Assembly (NCBI GenBank): GCA_947627525.1
Contig: CANQWJ010000096.1
Span: 1-5,404, forward strand
Length of the DNA stretch: 5,404 bases
From: an uncultured Bacilli bacterium
Lineage (GTDB): Bacteria > Bacillota_I > Bacilli_A > RF39 > UBA660
Direction of reading: 5' to 3'
Positions 1 to 5,404 of this stretch are shown in pieces (positions within the stretch are counted from its first letter, which is position 1; every line of letters starts with the position of its first letter). Below the pieces are notes generated by a model. That model did no database searches, was not told the DNA's origin, and saw only the letters and a list, made by a program, of their open reading frames with translations. The translations under genes and the position numbers were made by a program.

Positions 1-754
1 GATCTTGTGATATTTTATAAACTTCACGTACCTTATCAACAGTTACTCCTAATTTTTTAGCTATTTCTTCTTCACTTGGCTCACGATTCAATTCTTGTGT
101 CAATTGTCTTTGAACACGAGCAAGTTTATTGATTGTTTCAACCATGTGAACAGGAATACGAATCGTTCTTGCTTGATCAGCAATAGCACGTGTTATTGCT
201 TGACGGATCCACCAAGTAGCATAAGTTGAAAATTTATATCCTTTCGTTGGATCAAATTTATCAACGGCTTTCATAAGACCAATGTTACCTTCTTGAATCA
301 AATCAAGAAATAACATTCCACGTCCAACATAACGTTTAGCAATACTGACAACAAGACGAAGGTTAGATTCCGCTAACATCTTTTTAGCATACTCGTCTCC
401 TTGTTCAGCAAGTTTAGCATATTCAAATTCTTCATCAGTTGTAAGTAAGTTAATACGACCTATTTCTTTTAAATACATTCTAACGGGGTCATTTATTTTA
501 ATATCCTTACTCATTGTCAAATCTTCAACAATCAAGTTACTAGGATCTTCATCATCAGTAGAATTATCAGCTGTTTCTGACACTACTTCAATGTTATTTT
601 CAACTAACAAATTGTATAAATCGTCTAGGGTATCACTATCTACATCTAATCCCTTTAATTCTTCAGCTAACTCTTCATAAGTAATATAACCATTTTCTTT
701 TCCCTTTTTTAATAGTGATTTTTTACGATCTTCAATTGTTTTTATCTCTTCCAT
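1..754 (-). CDS. rpoD: Primary RNA polymerase sigma factor SigA/RpoD, N-terminal 251 codons (3' end cut by window edge)
   Basis: Housekeeping sigma factor: it binds core RNA polymerase and recognises -10/-35 promoters. I translated this frame by hand. Residues 1-60 resemble region 1.1 (NGYITYEELAEEL, 21-33). Region 1.2 starts near NDPVRMYLKEIGR (88-100). Region 2 is almost invariant: NLRLVVSIAKRYVGRGMLFL (131-150), DLIQEGNIGLMKAVDKFD, then YKFSTYATWWIRQAITRAIA (173-192), which carries the aromatic DNA-melting and -10-reading residues. Region 3 follows (ARTIRIPVHMVETINKL; REPSEEEIAKKLGVT, 224-238). Regions 3.2 and 4, which include the -35-binding helix, lie beyond position 1. From memory it closely matches Bacillus subtilis SigA. 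The ATG start at 754 is chosen because AGGGGAG sits 8 nt upstream and because dnaG stops at 760. The gene follows dnaG by 5 bp, so cotranscription and coupling are likely. Identification is near certain; only the C-terminus is unseen. Confidence 0.97.
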   Translation of the reverse strand, partial: MEEIKTIEDRKKSLLKKGKENGYITYEELAEELKGLDVDSDTLDDLYNLLVENNIEVVSETADNSTDDEDPSNLIVEDLTMSKDIKINDPVRMYLKEIGRINLLTTDEEFEYAKLAEQGDEYAKKMLAESNLRLVVSIAKRYVGRGMLFLDLIQEGNIGLMKAVDKFDPTKGYKFSTYATWWIRQAITRAIADQARTIRIPVHMVETINKLARVQRQLTQELNREPSEEEIAKKLGVTVDKVREVYKISQD

Positions 755-759
755 TATTT

Positions 760-2505
760 TCACTCCCCTATTTTGAGTAGTCTTATCTTTTCAGCAATCT
801 TGGCTTTTTCAATTGGATCATTTTCTTTTTTGACCAAATCACTTAGGCGTTTTATTTCTTGCCTCAAATTATATTCTCTAATGACTCCAATATAGTCATC
901 TATTGCTTTGTAATTTATCTCATCATTATATTGAAAACTCATAATGTAGTTATAGACTACTAACAACTCTTCTTTATCATTTAAATAAGTATAAAAATCA
1001 GCCATTGTAATTGAACCATACTTATGGTAATAATAGCATATCTCACTAGCTAAATAACGCAATTCCTTAGTTGGAAAGTGAACATCTTCTTTTTCAACAA
1101 GTTTGATTACTTGTCCATCATTAACCATACCATAAATGAGGAAATAAGCTGCTTTCTCATATTTACTAACTTTCTTTTTAGGTACATCCACCTTAGGTTT
1201 AGCAGTTTCCTCAACGTTTACAACTTTTTGAAACTCCAAATACTCATTTAATCGTTTTTCCAGTGTATTATAACTTAAATTTACTTCAATTGCAAGTTTT
1301 TTAAGAATTATTTCTCTTCTAATTTCATCTTTAATCGTACTGACTTCTTTAATGACGGAATCAATATAGGTTGATAACTCTAAATCGCTGTTAAAATTAA
1401 CACCAATTTTTAAGAAATTAATTTTAAAATCACTATAGTTTAAGGCACTTTCAATAAGATTAGTATAACTATCTTTTCCATACTTTATAATGTATTCATC
1501 AGGATCATGTTCTTTTTTATCGTGAGGTAGACCAATTACTTTAACATTTAATCCTTGTTTAACTAGTTGTTCCCCATTAGTTAAAGTAGCTCTTTGTCCT
1601 GCTTCATCACCATCAAGTGATAAATAAACATTATTTGATAATTTTTTAATTAATTGGATTTGTTCTTCGGTCATTGCGGTCCCCATTAAAGCAATGACAT
1701 TTTTATAACCAATTTGACTAAGTCTTATCGCATCCATAAACCCTTCAACGATGATGACAAACTTCAGTTTGCGACAATAATCACGAGCAATGTGATAATT
1801 ATAGAGACATTCCCCTTTTTTAAAGATAATGGTTTCCTTGGTATTCATATATTTATTCTTATCAGAATCATCATAAATACGACCACTGAAACCAACAATA
1901 TGACCACTTATATCATGAAGAGGAAACATGATACGATTAATGTAAATATCGTGATTATTACTAGCTAAACCAAATTGTTCTATTTCTTTCATGCTGTAAT
2001 CTTTACTCGTTAGAATCGTTGTAACGGCATTACTTTTATCAAGAGATAATCCTATTCCAAATTCTTTGATGAGATCATCATCTATCTTTCTCGAAGATAA
2101 ATACTTTTTAGCTAATAAACCTTCTTTGGAATTTAAATTATTTTGATAATATTTGTTGGCAATATCGTACATCTCATAAAAGCGATCAAATTTTGTTGTT
2201 TTAGGATTAAGCTTAATACCCTTTACTTCAACTCCCGCTTTTTCACCTAATATTTTAATGGCTTCTTTAAAATCAATATGATCATAGTCCATCAAAAAAG
2301 TAAAGACGTTACCACTAGCACCACAAGAAAAACATTTATAAATTTGTTTCTCACGACTAACACTCATCGATGGATTAGTATCATTATGAAAAGGGCAAAC
2401 CCCAAAATAGTTTTTACCCTTTTGAATAAGAGGAATGTATTCACTAATCAAATCAACAATGTCTATTTTTTGTCTAATTTCTGTAACTAAATCTTGATTG
2501 TTCAT
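760..2505 (-). CDS. dnaG: DNA primase DnaG
   Basis: Makes the short RNA primers for lagging-strand synthesis, acting with the replicative helicase at the fork. At 581 residues it has normal bacterial DnaG length and is complete. The N-terminal CHC2 zinc-binding domain has C37-H40 (CPFH) and C58-C61 (CFSC). The RNA-polymerase core shows the basic-ridge pattern RIMFPLHD (191-198), GFSGR (205-209) and NTKE..IF.KG..LYN (221-236). The Toprim fold follows: VEGFMD with catalytic E254, DGDEAG with metal-binding D298 and D300, and DPDEY (334-338). A Lys/Pro/Val linker (about 428-448) leads to the C-terminal helicase-interaction domain (about 450-581), which is poorly conserved, as is usual. No key residue is missing. 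ATG at 2505 is supported by a near-perfect Shine-Dalgarno (2511-2519). The stop is TGA, with rpoD starting 5 bp later. Function is certain by family; the helicase partner is inferred. Confidence 0.98.
   Translation of the reverse strand: MNNQDLVTEIRQKIDIVDLISEYIPLIQKGKNYFGVCPFHNDTNPSMSVSREKQIYKCFSCGASGNVFTFLMDYDHIDFKEAIKILGEKAGVEVKGIKLNPKTTKFDRFYEMYDIANKYYQNNLNSKEGLLAKKYLSSRKIDDDLIKEFGIGLSLDKSNAVTTILTSKDYSMKEIEQFGLASNNHDIYINRIMFPLHDISGHIVGFSGRIYDDSDKNKYMNTKETIIFKKGECLYNYHIARDYCRKLKFVIIVEGFMDAIRLSQIGYKNVIALMGTAMTEEQIQLIKKLSNNVYLSLDGDEAGQRATLTNGEQLVKQGLNVKVIGLPHDKKEHDPDEYIIKYGKDSYTNLIESALNYSDFKINFLKIGVNFNSDLELSTYIDSVIKEVSTIKDEIRREIILKKLAIEVNLSYNTLEKRLNEYLEFQKVVNVEETAKPKVDVPKKKVSKYEKAAYFLIYGMVNDGQVIKLVEKEDVHFPTKELRYLASEICYYYHKYGSITMADFYTYLNDKEELLVVYNYIMSFQYNDEINYKAIDDYIGVIREYNLRQEIKRLSDLVKKENDPIEKAKIAEKIRLLKIGE
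763..769 (-). promoter_or_regulatory. Ribosome-binding site of rpoD, inside the end of dnaG
   Basis: AGGGGAG on the minus strand lies 8 nt before the rpoD ATG (754). It is made of the last sense codons of dnaG (ATA GGG GAG, then stop TGA at 762-760). Ribosomes ending dnaG translation therefore stop directly on the rpoD initiation region, which suggests translational coupling of primase and sigma factor. The motif is seen; the coupling is inferred. Confidence 0.8.
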
Positions 2506-2510
2506 AACAA

Positions 2511-2519
2511 ACCTCCTTT
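2511..2519 (-). promoter_or_regulatory. Strong Shine-Dalgarno of dnaG
   Basis: AAAGGAGGT on the minus strand is close to the full anti-SD complement. Its last G (2512) is 6 nt from the ATG at 2505. It fixes the dnaG start and predicts efficient initiation. It is a better match than the sites before the other genes here (AGGTGA, GAAGGGG, AGGGGAG). Confidence 0.85.
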
Positions 2520-2527
2520 TGTCTTAT

Positions 2528-2556
2528 ATTATACTACAAAAAATTAATCACAAATA
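2528..2556 (-). promoter_or_regulatory. Putative SigA-type promoter for dnaG-rpoD
   Basis: A perfect TATAAT -10 hexamer lies at 2533-2528 on the minus strand, 22 bp before the dnaG ATG. A -35 at 17-bp spacing would be TATTTG (2556-2551), which is weak. TTGTGA (2553-2548) is a better hexamer, but its spacing of 14 bp is too short for a standard site. Transcription would start near 2521, giving a leader of about 15 nt that begins just before the Shine-Dalgarno. The terminator repeat just upstream supports a fresh transcription start here. The -10 is seen; promoter activity is inferred, and random TATAAT matches are common in DNA this AT-rich. Confidence 0.5.
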
Positions 2557-2584
2557 AAAAATAGTTAAATAATAACTATTTTTT
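2556..2584 (-). terminator. Probable intrinsic terminator after the 400-codon gene
   Basis: A perfect 12-bp inverted repeat (arms 2556-2567 and 2573-2584) has a 5-nt loop. On the minus-strand transcript the 3' arm ends in six U residues, followed by AUUUG. It begins 3 nt after the TAG stop (2587-2589). The stem has only one G:C pair and its outer six pairs are A:U, so it is thermodynamically weak, but the placement and U-tract fit a Rho-independent terminator. A third copy of the arm motif overlaps the stop codon at 2584-2592. Confidence 0.55.
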
Positions 2585-2586
2585 AA

Positions 2587-3789
2587 CTATTTAGAAGAAG
2601 TCTTTTCTTCTTCACTATCTTTTGATACTGGTGGATAAGGAATTGCTTTTGGTGTTTGCATTCTAAAATAACTGTCCATAAATCTTGTCTTAGTATCATT
2701 TTTGAATAAGAAAGTTGTTATTTTAGAAAAGTCCGTTCCCTTATCTCCTAAATCATTTGCATAACTTTGTAAGTTATCAACATCAATAATACCTTTTTGC
2801 TCTAAATCTTTTTGGGCTTGACTTTGAATTAAAGAATATAATTGTTCACCTGTTTCACTGAAAGCAATTTCTTTACTTGCAGCTACCCATTGATTAGCAA
2901 ACATAACCATATTTCTCGTTCTTGGATTATTGATAACTTTCCCATCTTTATCAACGACTTCAAAGCCCTTATCCTTTTTATGAATACTAAATCCTTCATA
3001 ACAGAATTTCAATTCTTCTAAATCAACTTTGGCTTTACTAGTTGGAAAAGGTTCTTTTTTAGAGATTATTTCTTCATCTTTTTCACGAAGAGCTGTTCCT
3101 TCTTTAGTTGCTTGTTCCACACAAACTTTTGTCCCTATCTTAAATCCTGACTCATAAGCATCTCTTATTACTTTTTTCCAGTCATCACCATATAATCTTT
3201 GTAATCTAGTAACAGATGATTCAGGTAAATTAGATATATAATTATCAGCACAAGAATGACGCGCTTCTACTATTTCTTTATCTTCCAAATCAACCATTTC
3301 ACCTGTTGATCTAGCAATGTTAACAGCTTTTTTATAAACTGATAAATTTCTTTGATCATAAATTTCACCAGTTACATCACTATGAATAAATTTCGAAGTT
3401 AAGTTATATTTAATATTTTCATTTTTTTTATCATCATCCTGTTTTTGACCATAAAGAGCATCATGAGCTGCTTTCTCACCATCATTTATAACTTGCTCTA
3501 AAATTTCATCTTTTTTAGGAGCATCTTTAGTTTCCTCACTACTCTCTTTTTTAGGTGATTTATCTTTTTCTCTTAACTCTTCAAGCATCTTATCTATTTC
3601 TTCATCCAAGTTAGGGACATTCTTAAAATACTTAATTATGTTATTACGATACATGTCTCTAGTTAATTTAGATTTATCACTATCACAAGTCTTTTCTAAG
3701 ATATATAAAGTTTCAACAAATGCAAATAATTCATCATGTAATACTGGTGTTAAAGTAAATGTGTTATCCGTAACAAGATTATCCTTCAT
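2587..3789 (-). CDS. Hypothetical protein of 400 residues, soluble and highly charged, between polC and dnaG
   Basis: I do not recognise this family. No signal peptide, membrane segment or catalytic motif is visible, so a cytoplasmic protein is inferred. Residues 1-75 look like a compact helical domain (ELFAFVETLYILEKTC; MYRNNIIKYF; LDEEIDKMLEELREK). Residues 72-126 are Lys/Glu/Asp-rich low complexity, probably a flexible linker. Residues 127-380 look folded, with aromatic and hydrophobic stretches (SVTRLQRLYGDDWKKVIRDA; CYEGFSIHKKDKGFEVVDKDGK; MVMFANQWVAASKEIAF). The last 20 residues (PYPP, then Ser/Glu/Lys) look disordered. Cysteines at 35, 180, 223 and 263 form no metal-binding cluster. 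ATG at 3789 is preceded by GAAGGGG at 9-nt spacing and overlaps the upstream ORF by 11 bp, implying coupled translation. Base composition matches its neighbours, so there is no sign of recent transfer. The long open frame, start signals and terminator make a real gene very likely; its function is unknown. Confidence 0.88.
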   Translation of the reverse strand: MKDNLVTDNTFTLTPVLHDELFAFVETLYILEKTCDSDKSKLTRDMYRNNIIKYFKNVPNLDEEIDKMLEELREKDKSPKKESSEETKDAPKKDEILEQVINDGEKAAHDALYGQKQDDDKKNENIKYNLTSKFIHSDVTGEIYDQRNLSVYKKAVNIARSTGEMVDLEDKEIVEARHSCADNYISNLPESSVTRLQRLYGDDWKKVIRDAYESGFKIGTKVCVEQATKEGTALREKDEEIISKKEPFPTSKAKVDLEELKFCYEGFSIHKKDKGFEVVDKDGKVINNPRTRNMVMFANQWVAASKEIAFSETGEQLYSLIQSQAQKDLEQKGIIDVDNLQSYANDLGDKGTDFSKITTFLFKNDTKTRFMDSYFRMQTPKAIPYPPVSKDSEEEKTSSK

Positions 3790-3988
3790 AATCTACATCC
3801 CCTTCTTGATTAGAGTACTTTTCTTCTAAAAGACGACTTATTTCGCCATCAAATTTAGTATAAACTTTTTCACCATTATTTTTTATTTCCAATGAATAAA
3901 AGCAACTATTTTCTTCATTATCTAAACATTGAACGACTAAGCCATAGTCATCATCATTATAAGTTGCTAGTTCAATTAAATCATCCAT
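3779..3988 (-). CDS. Small acidic hypothetical protein, 69 residues
   Basis: Not recognised. The protein begins MDDLIELATYNDDDYGLVVQ and ends SNQEGDVDYEG. It is rich in Asp/Glu, with alternating hydrophobic residues (YGLVVQCL; CFYSLEIKNN; KVYTKFDGEI) that suggest a small beta-rich fold, followed by a short helix (ISRLLEEKYSN). It faintly recalls small acidic DUF1292-like Bacillota proteins, but I do not claim membership. The frame opens further upstream to an ATG at 4045, giving 88 residues. That start lies in the loop of the polC terminator and upstream of the promoter, with no Shine-Dalgarno. ATG 3988 has AGGTGA 4 nt upstream and an extended -10 before it, so 3988 is chosen. It is the first gene of a two-gene unit with the 400-codon gene, overlapping it by 11 bp; a shared process is inferred only. 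Confidence 0.8.
   Translation of the reverse strand: MDDLIELATYNDDDYGLVVQCLDNEENSCFYSLEIKNNGEKVYTKFDGEISRLLEEKYSNQEGDVDYEG
3799..3805 (-). promoter_or_regulatory. Ribosome-binding site of the 400-codon gene, inside the upstream small ORF
   Basis: GAAGGGG on the minus strand lies 9 nt before ATG 3789 and falls within the last codons of the 69-codon ORF, which stops at 3779, past this start. Start and stop overlap by 11 bp, the usual arrangement for terminating ribosomes to re-initiate. No separate promoter is evident for the 400-codon gene, so the two are probably one transcript. Confidence 0.65.
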
Positions 3989-3992
3989 ACTA

Positions 3993-3998
3993 TCACCT
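3993..3998 (-). promoter_or_regulatory. Ribosome-binding site deciding the start of the 69-codon ORF
   Basis: AGGTGA on the minus strand lies 4 nt before ATG 3988. It supports this start over the in-frame ATG at 4045. If transcription begins at 3998-4000, as the -10 predicts, this motif is the very 5' end of the mRNA. Confidence 0.65.
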
Positions 3999-4004
3999 AT
4001 TTTA

Positions 4005-4013
4005 ATTATAGCA
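4005..4013 (-). promoter_or_regulatory. Extended -10 promoter for the small ORF and 400-codon gene
   Basis: The minus strand reads TGCTATAAT: a consensus -10 hexamer (4010-4005) with the TGn extension (4013-4011). The hexamer at 17-bp spacing, TCTTTT (4033-4028), is a poor -35 and overlaps the polC terminator, but extended -10 promoters need little -35 contact. The predicted start is near 3998-4000, leaving a leader of only about 10-12 nt before ATG 3988. Confidence 0.65.
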
Positions 4014-4020
4014 TATTTTT

Positions 4021-4052
4021 CAAGAAAAAAAGAAGTAACTTTCATTACTTCT
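4021..4052 (-). terminator. Intrinsic terminator of polC
   Basis: An 8-bp perfect stem (arms 4031-4038 and 4045-4052) with a 6-nt loop is followed on the minus-strand transcript by UUUUUUCUUG (4030-4021). The stem has two G:C pairs. Its 5' arm starts within the polC stop codon TAG (4053-4051), so terminator and coding sequence overlap by two bases. It separates polC from the promoter at 4005-4013. Confidence 0.65.
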
Positions 4053-5404
4053 AAAATAAACTTAATTGATTTGACGCACCCATATCATCTAAAACACCCA
4101 TAACTTGCATTCTATCAATAATTGTTTTAGAAATATGACCACGCTTTTGTAAGTCTTCAATACTCATAAATGGCATTTTCTGACGTTCTTCAACAATAGT
4201 AGTTGCGACGTTATCACCTAAGCCATCTAAAGCACTAAATGGAATAATTAAAGTGTTTTCTTCCTCTTCATCAATTAAGAAATAATTACTATGACTCTTA
4301 TTGATATCTACTGTTTTGAATTTTAGACCACGAGCTGATGCCTCTAAACAAACTTGTAAAACATCATAAATTTCTTTTTCTTTATTAGATGCACTATTTC
4401 CTTTTTCTTCAATTTCTAATATTTTATTACGAATGGCATCATATCCTCTTGTCATGACATCAATATCAAACGCAGTACATCTTATTGAAAAATAAGCAGC
4501 GTAATAAAGAAGTGGTTGATGAACCTTATACCAAGCAATGCGGTAAGCACTTGTTACATAAGCAACGGCATGGGCTTTAGGGAACATATACTTAATTTTT
4601 TGACAAGAGTCAATGAACCAAGGTTCTATTTTCGCATCCACCATAACTTGTTTCCATTTTTCCCAATCTTCTGGTTCTTTACTGGCCTTTCCTTTACGAA
4701 CAAATTCCATTATCTTAAAGGCTTTTAGTGGTTCAACGCCATGATAACTCAAATAAACCATAATATCATCACGACAACCAATAACATCTTTGAATGGAAC
4801 AACATTGTTAACGATTAAATCTTGGGCATTACCAAGCCAAACGTCAGTTCCATGTGATAGACCAGATATCTTTACAAGTTCCGCAAAAGTTTTTGGTTTA
4901 GTATCAACTAACATTTGAATGACGAATTTTGTTCCAAATTCAGGAATACCTAAGGTACCTGTTGGACACAATATTTTTTCTTCACTAACACCTAAAATGC
5001 TAGGTGACGTAAAAATACTCATCGTATCCTTATCATCAAGTGGTATGCAAGTTACATCAACTTCACCTTTACTATTGATAGGAAAATCTTTTTTATCTTT
5101 TCCTTTTTCTATTTCTTTTTTACTCAAGTCTTGGAGAAGACGTAATACCGTTGGATCGTCATGTCCTAGAATATCAAGTTTTAACAAATCTTGGTCGATA
5201 GCATGATAATCAAAGTGTGTTGTACGCCAAGGAACGGTTGGGTCATTCGCTGGATATTGGAATGGTGTAAAGTCAAAGACATCACGATAGCTTGGAACAA
5301 CGACGATACCTCCAGGATGTTGCCCCGTCGTTCTTTTAACACCCGTACAGCCAATGGCGATACGCTCTACTTCACAACTGCGAAGATGACTTTTGATTAA
5401 CCCC
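4051..5404 (-). CDS. polC: DNA polymerase III PolC (Gram-positive type alpha subunit), C-terminal 450 codons
   Basis: Replicative C-family polymerase with a built-in proofreading exonuclease; it acts at the fork on the sliding clamp. The 5' part lies beyond the window: B. subtilis PolC is about 1,437 residues, so roughly the last third is here. Visible residues (1 = first full codon, 5403-5401): KRTTGQHPGG at 23-32, WRTTHFDYHAID then LLKLDILGHDDPTV (about 61-86), LGIPEFGT (151-158), the helix-hairpin-helix duplex-binding stretch ELVKISGLSHGTDVWLGNAQ (175-194), GCRDDIMVYL (209-218), KYMFPKAHA (271-279), a second hairpin-like LDGLGDNVA (392-400), and the C-terminal clamp-binding pentapeptide QLSLF (446-450). 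The catalytic aspartates, exonuclease and PHP domains are off-window. The frame is open to the edge; the TTG at 5187 is an internal Leu codon, not a start. Lys-rich residues 95-119 look like an insertion relative to B. subtilis. It ends in TAG with its own terminator. Confidence 0.98.
   Translation of the reverse strand, partial: GLIKSHLRSCEVERIAIGCTGVKRTTGQHPGGIVVVPSYRDVFDFTPFQYPANDPTVPWRTTHFDYHAIDQDLLKLDILGHDDPTVLRLLQDLSKKEIEKGKDKKDFPINSKGEVDVTCIPLDDKDTMSIFTSPSILGVSEEKILCPTGTLGIPEFGTKFVIQMLVDTKPKTFAELVKISGLSHGTDVWLGNAQDLIVNNVVPFKDVIGCRDDIMVYLSYHGVEPLKAFKIMEFVRKGKASKEPEDWEKWKQVMVDAKIEPWFIDSCQKIKYMFPKAHAVAYVTSAYRIAWYKVHQPLLYYAAYFSIRCTAFDIDVMTRGYDAIRNKILEIEEKGNSASNKEKEIYDVLQVCLEASARGLKFKTVDINKSHSNYFLIDEEEENTLIIPFSALDGLGDNVATTIVEERQKMPFMSIEDLQKRGHISKTIIDRMQVMGVLDDMGASNQLSLF

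Noticed and set aside
1714..1968. Plus-strand 84-codon open frame inside dnaG
   Set aside because: It lies opposite the conserved Toprim and core region of dnaG. Its Ile/Thr-rich low-complexity translation is typical of antisense to an AT-rich gene.
2278..2490. Plus-strand 70-codon open frame opposite the primase zinc-finger region
   Set aside because: Antisense shadow of highly conserved dnaG sequence, with no start signals or recognisable motif.
2548..2553. TTGTGA as the -35 of the dnaG promoter
   Set aside because: Only 14 bp separate it from the TATAAT at 2528-2533, too short for a standard sigma-70 type promoter. I noted it but did not adopt it.
3410..3440. Long A/T run in the middle of the 400-codon gene as a possible frameshift or slippage site
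   Set aside because: The frame stays open on both sides and encodes a plausible Asp/Lys-rich linker. There is no alternative frame worth entering and no pseudoknot-like structure.
3638..3829. Plus-strand 63-codon open frame across the start of the 400-codon gene
   Set aside because: It spans the coupled start/stop of two better-supported minus-strand genes and has no Shine-Dalgarno. Its hydrophobic C-terminal end looks accidental.
3989..4045. Upstream in-frame ATG (4045) giving an 88-residue version of the small protein
   Set aside because: It has no Shine-Dalgarno, lies in the polC terminator loop and precedes the -10 hexamer. The ATG at 3988 has AGGTGA at good spacing.
4516..4728. Plus-strand 70-codon open frame inside polC
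   Set aside because: Antisense to conserved polC sequence that includes the KYMFPKAHA motif.
5185..5187. TTG at 5187 as the start of a 378-codon protein
   Set aside because: The frame continues upstream to the window edge with strongly conserved PolC sequence (KRTTGQHPGG, WRTTHFDYHAID). This TTG is an internal Leu codon of a gene cut by the edge.
4919..5400. Two plus-strand open frames (4919-5206 and 5191-5400) inside polC
   Set aside because: Both are antisense to the most conserved polymerase segments, overlap each other, and have no recognisable product.

Overview
The window is AT-rich bacterial chromosome (about one third G+C by eye). All five genes lie on the minus strand, so transcription runs from position 5404 towards position 1. 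The gene content points to a low-G+C Gram-positive bacterium (Bacillota/Bacilli or a relative): a C-family replicative polymerase PolC, a bacterial DnaG primase and a SigA/RpoD-type primary sigma factor. The tryptophan codons checked in polC, rpoD and the 400-residue gene are all TGG, and dnaG ends in TGA, which argues against the Mycoplasma code (TGA = Trp). The exact lineage cannot be named from this sequence; an uncultured Bacilli lineage is a reasonable guess only.

Layout in transcription order. (1) 5404-4051: the last 450 codons of polC, from the KRTTGQHPGG region to the C-terminal clamp-binding QLSLF. Its stop codon lies in the 5' arm of a small intrinsic terminator (4021-4052). (2) Immediately behind this is an extended -10 promoter (TGC-TATAAT, 4005-4013), then a 69-codon acidic ORF (3988-3779) whose mRNA leader would be only about 10-12 nt. 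(3) A 400-codon gene for a soluble, charged protein of unknown function (3789-2587) overlaps the small ORF by 11 bp and is probably translationally coupled to it. It ends at a perfect 12-bp inverted repeat with a U-tract. (4) dnaG primase (2505-760), 581 codons, has a strong Shine-Dalgarno and a likely promoter in the 81-bp gap before it. (5) The start of rpoD/sigA (754-1), 251 codons, is cut by the window edge. Its ribosome-binding site lies inside the last codons of dnaG.

The known genes form a replication/transcription housekeeping block. PolC copies DNA on the sliding clamp, DnaG lays the RNA primers, and SigA directs RNA polymerase to housekeeping promoters. dnaG-rpoD is a classical conserved pair (part of the macromolecular-synthesis operon). 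polC directly upstream, with two unrecognised genes in between, is the less usual part. No mobile element, CRISPR array, tRNA or rRNA was seen. No stretch over 300 bp lacks a gene. I found no convincing new biological system; the best candidates for a second look are the two unrecognised genes between polC and dnaG.
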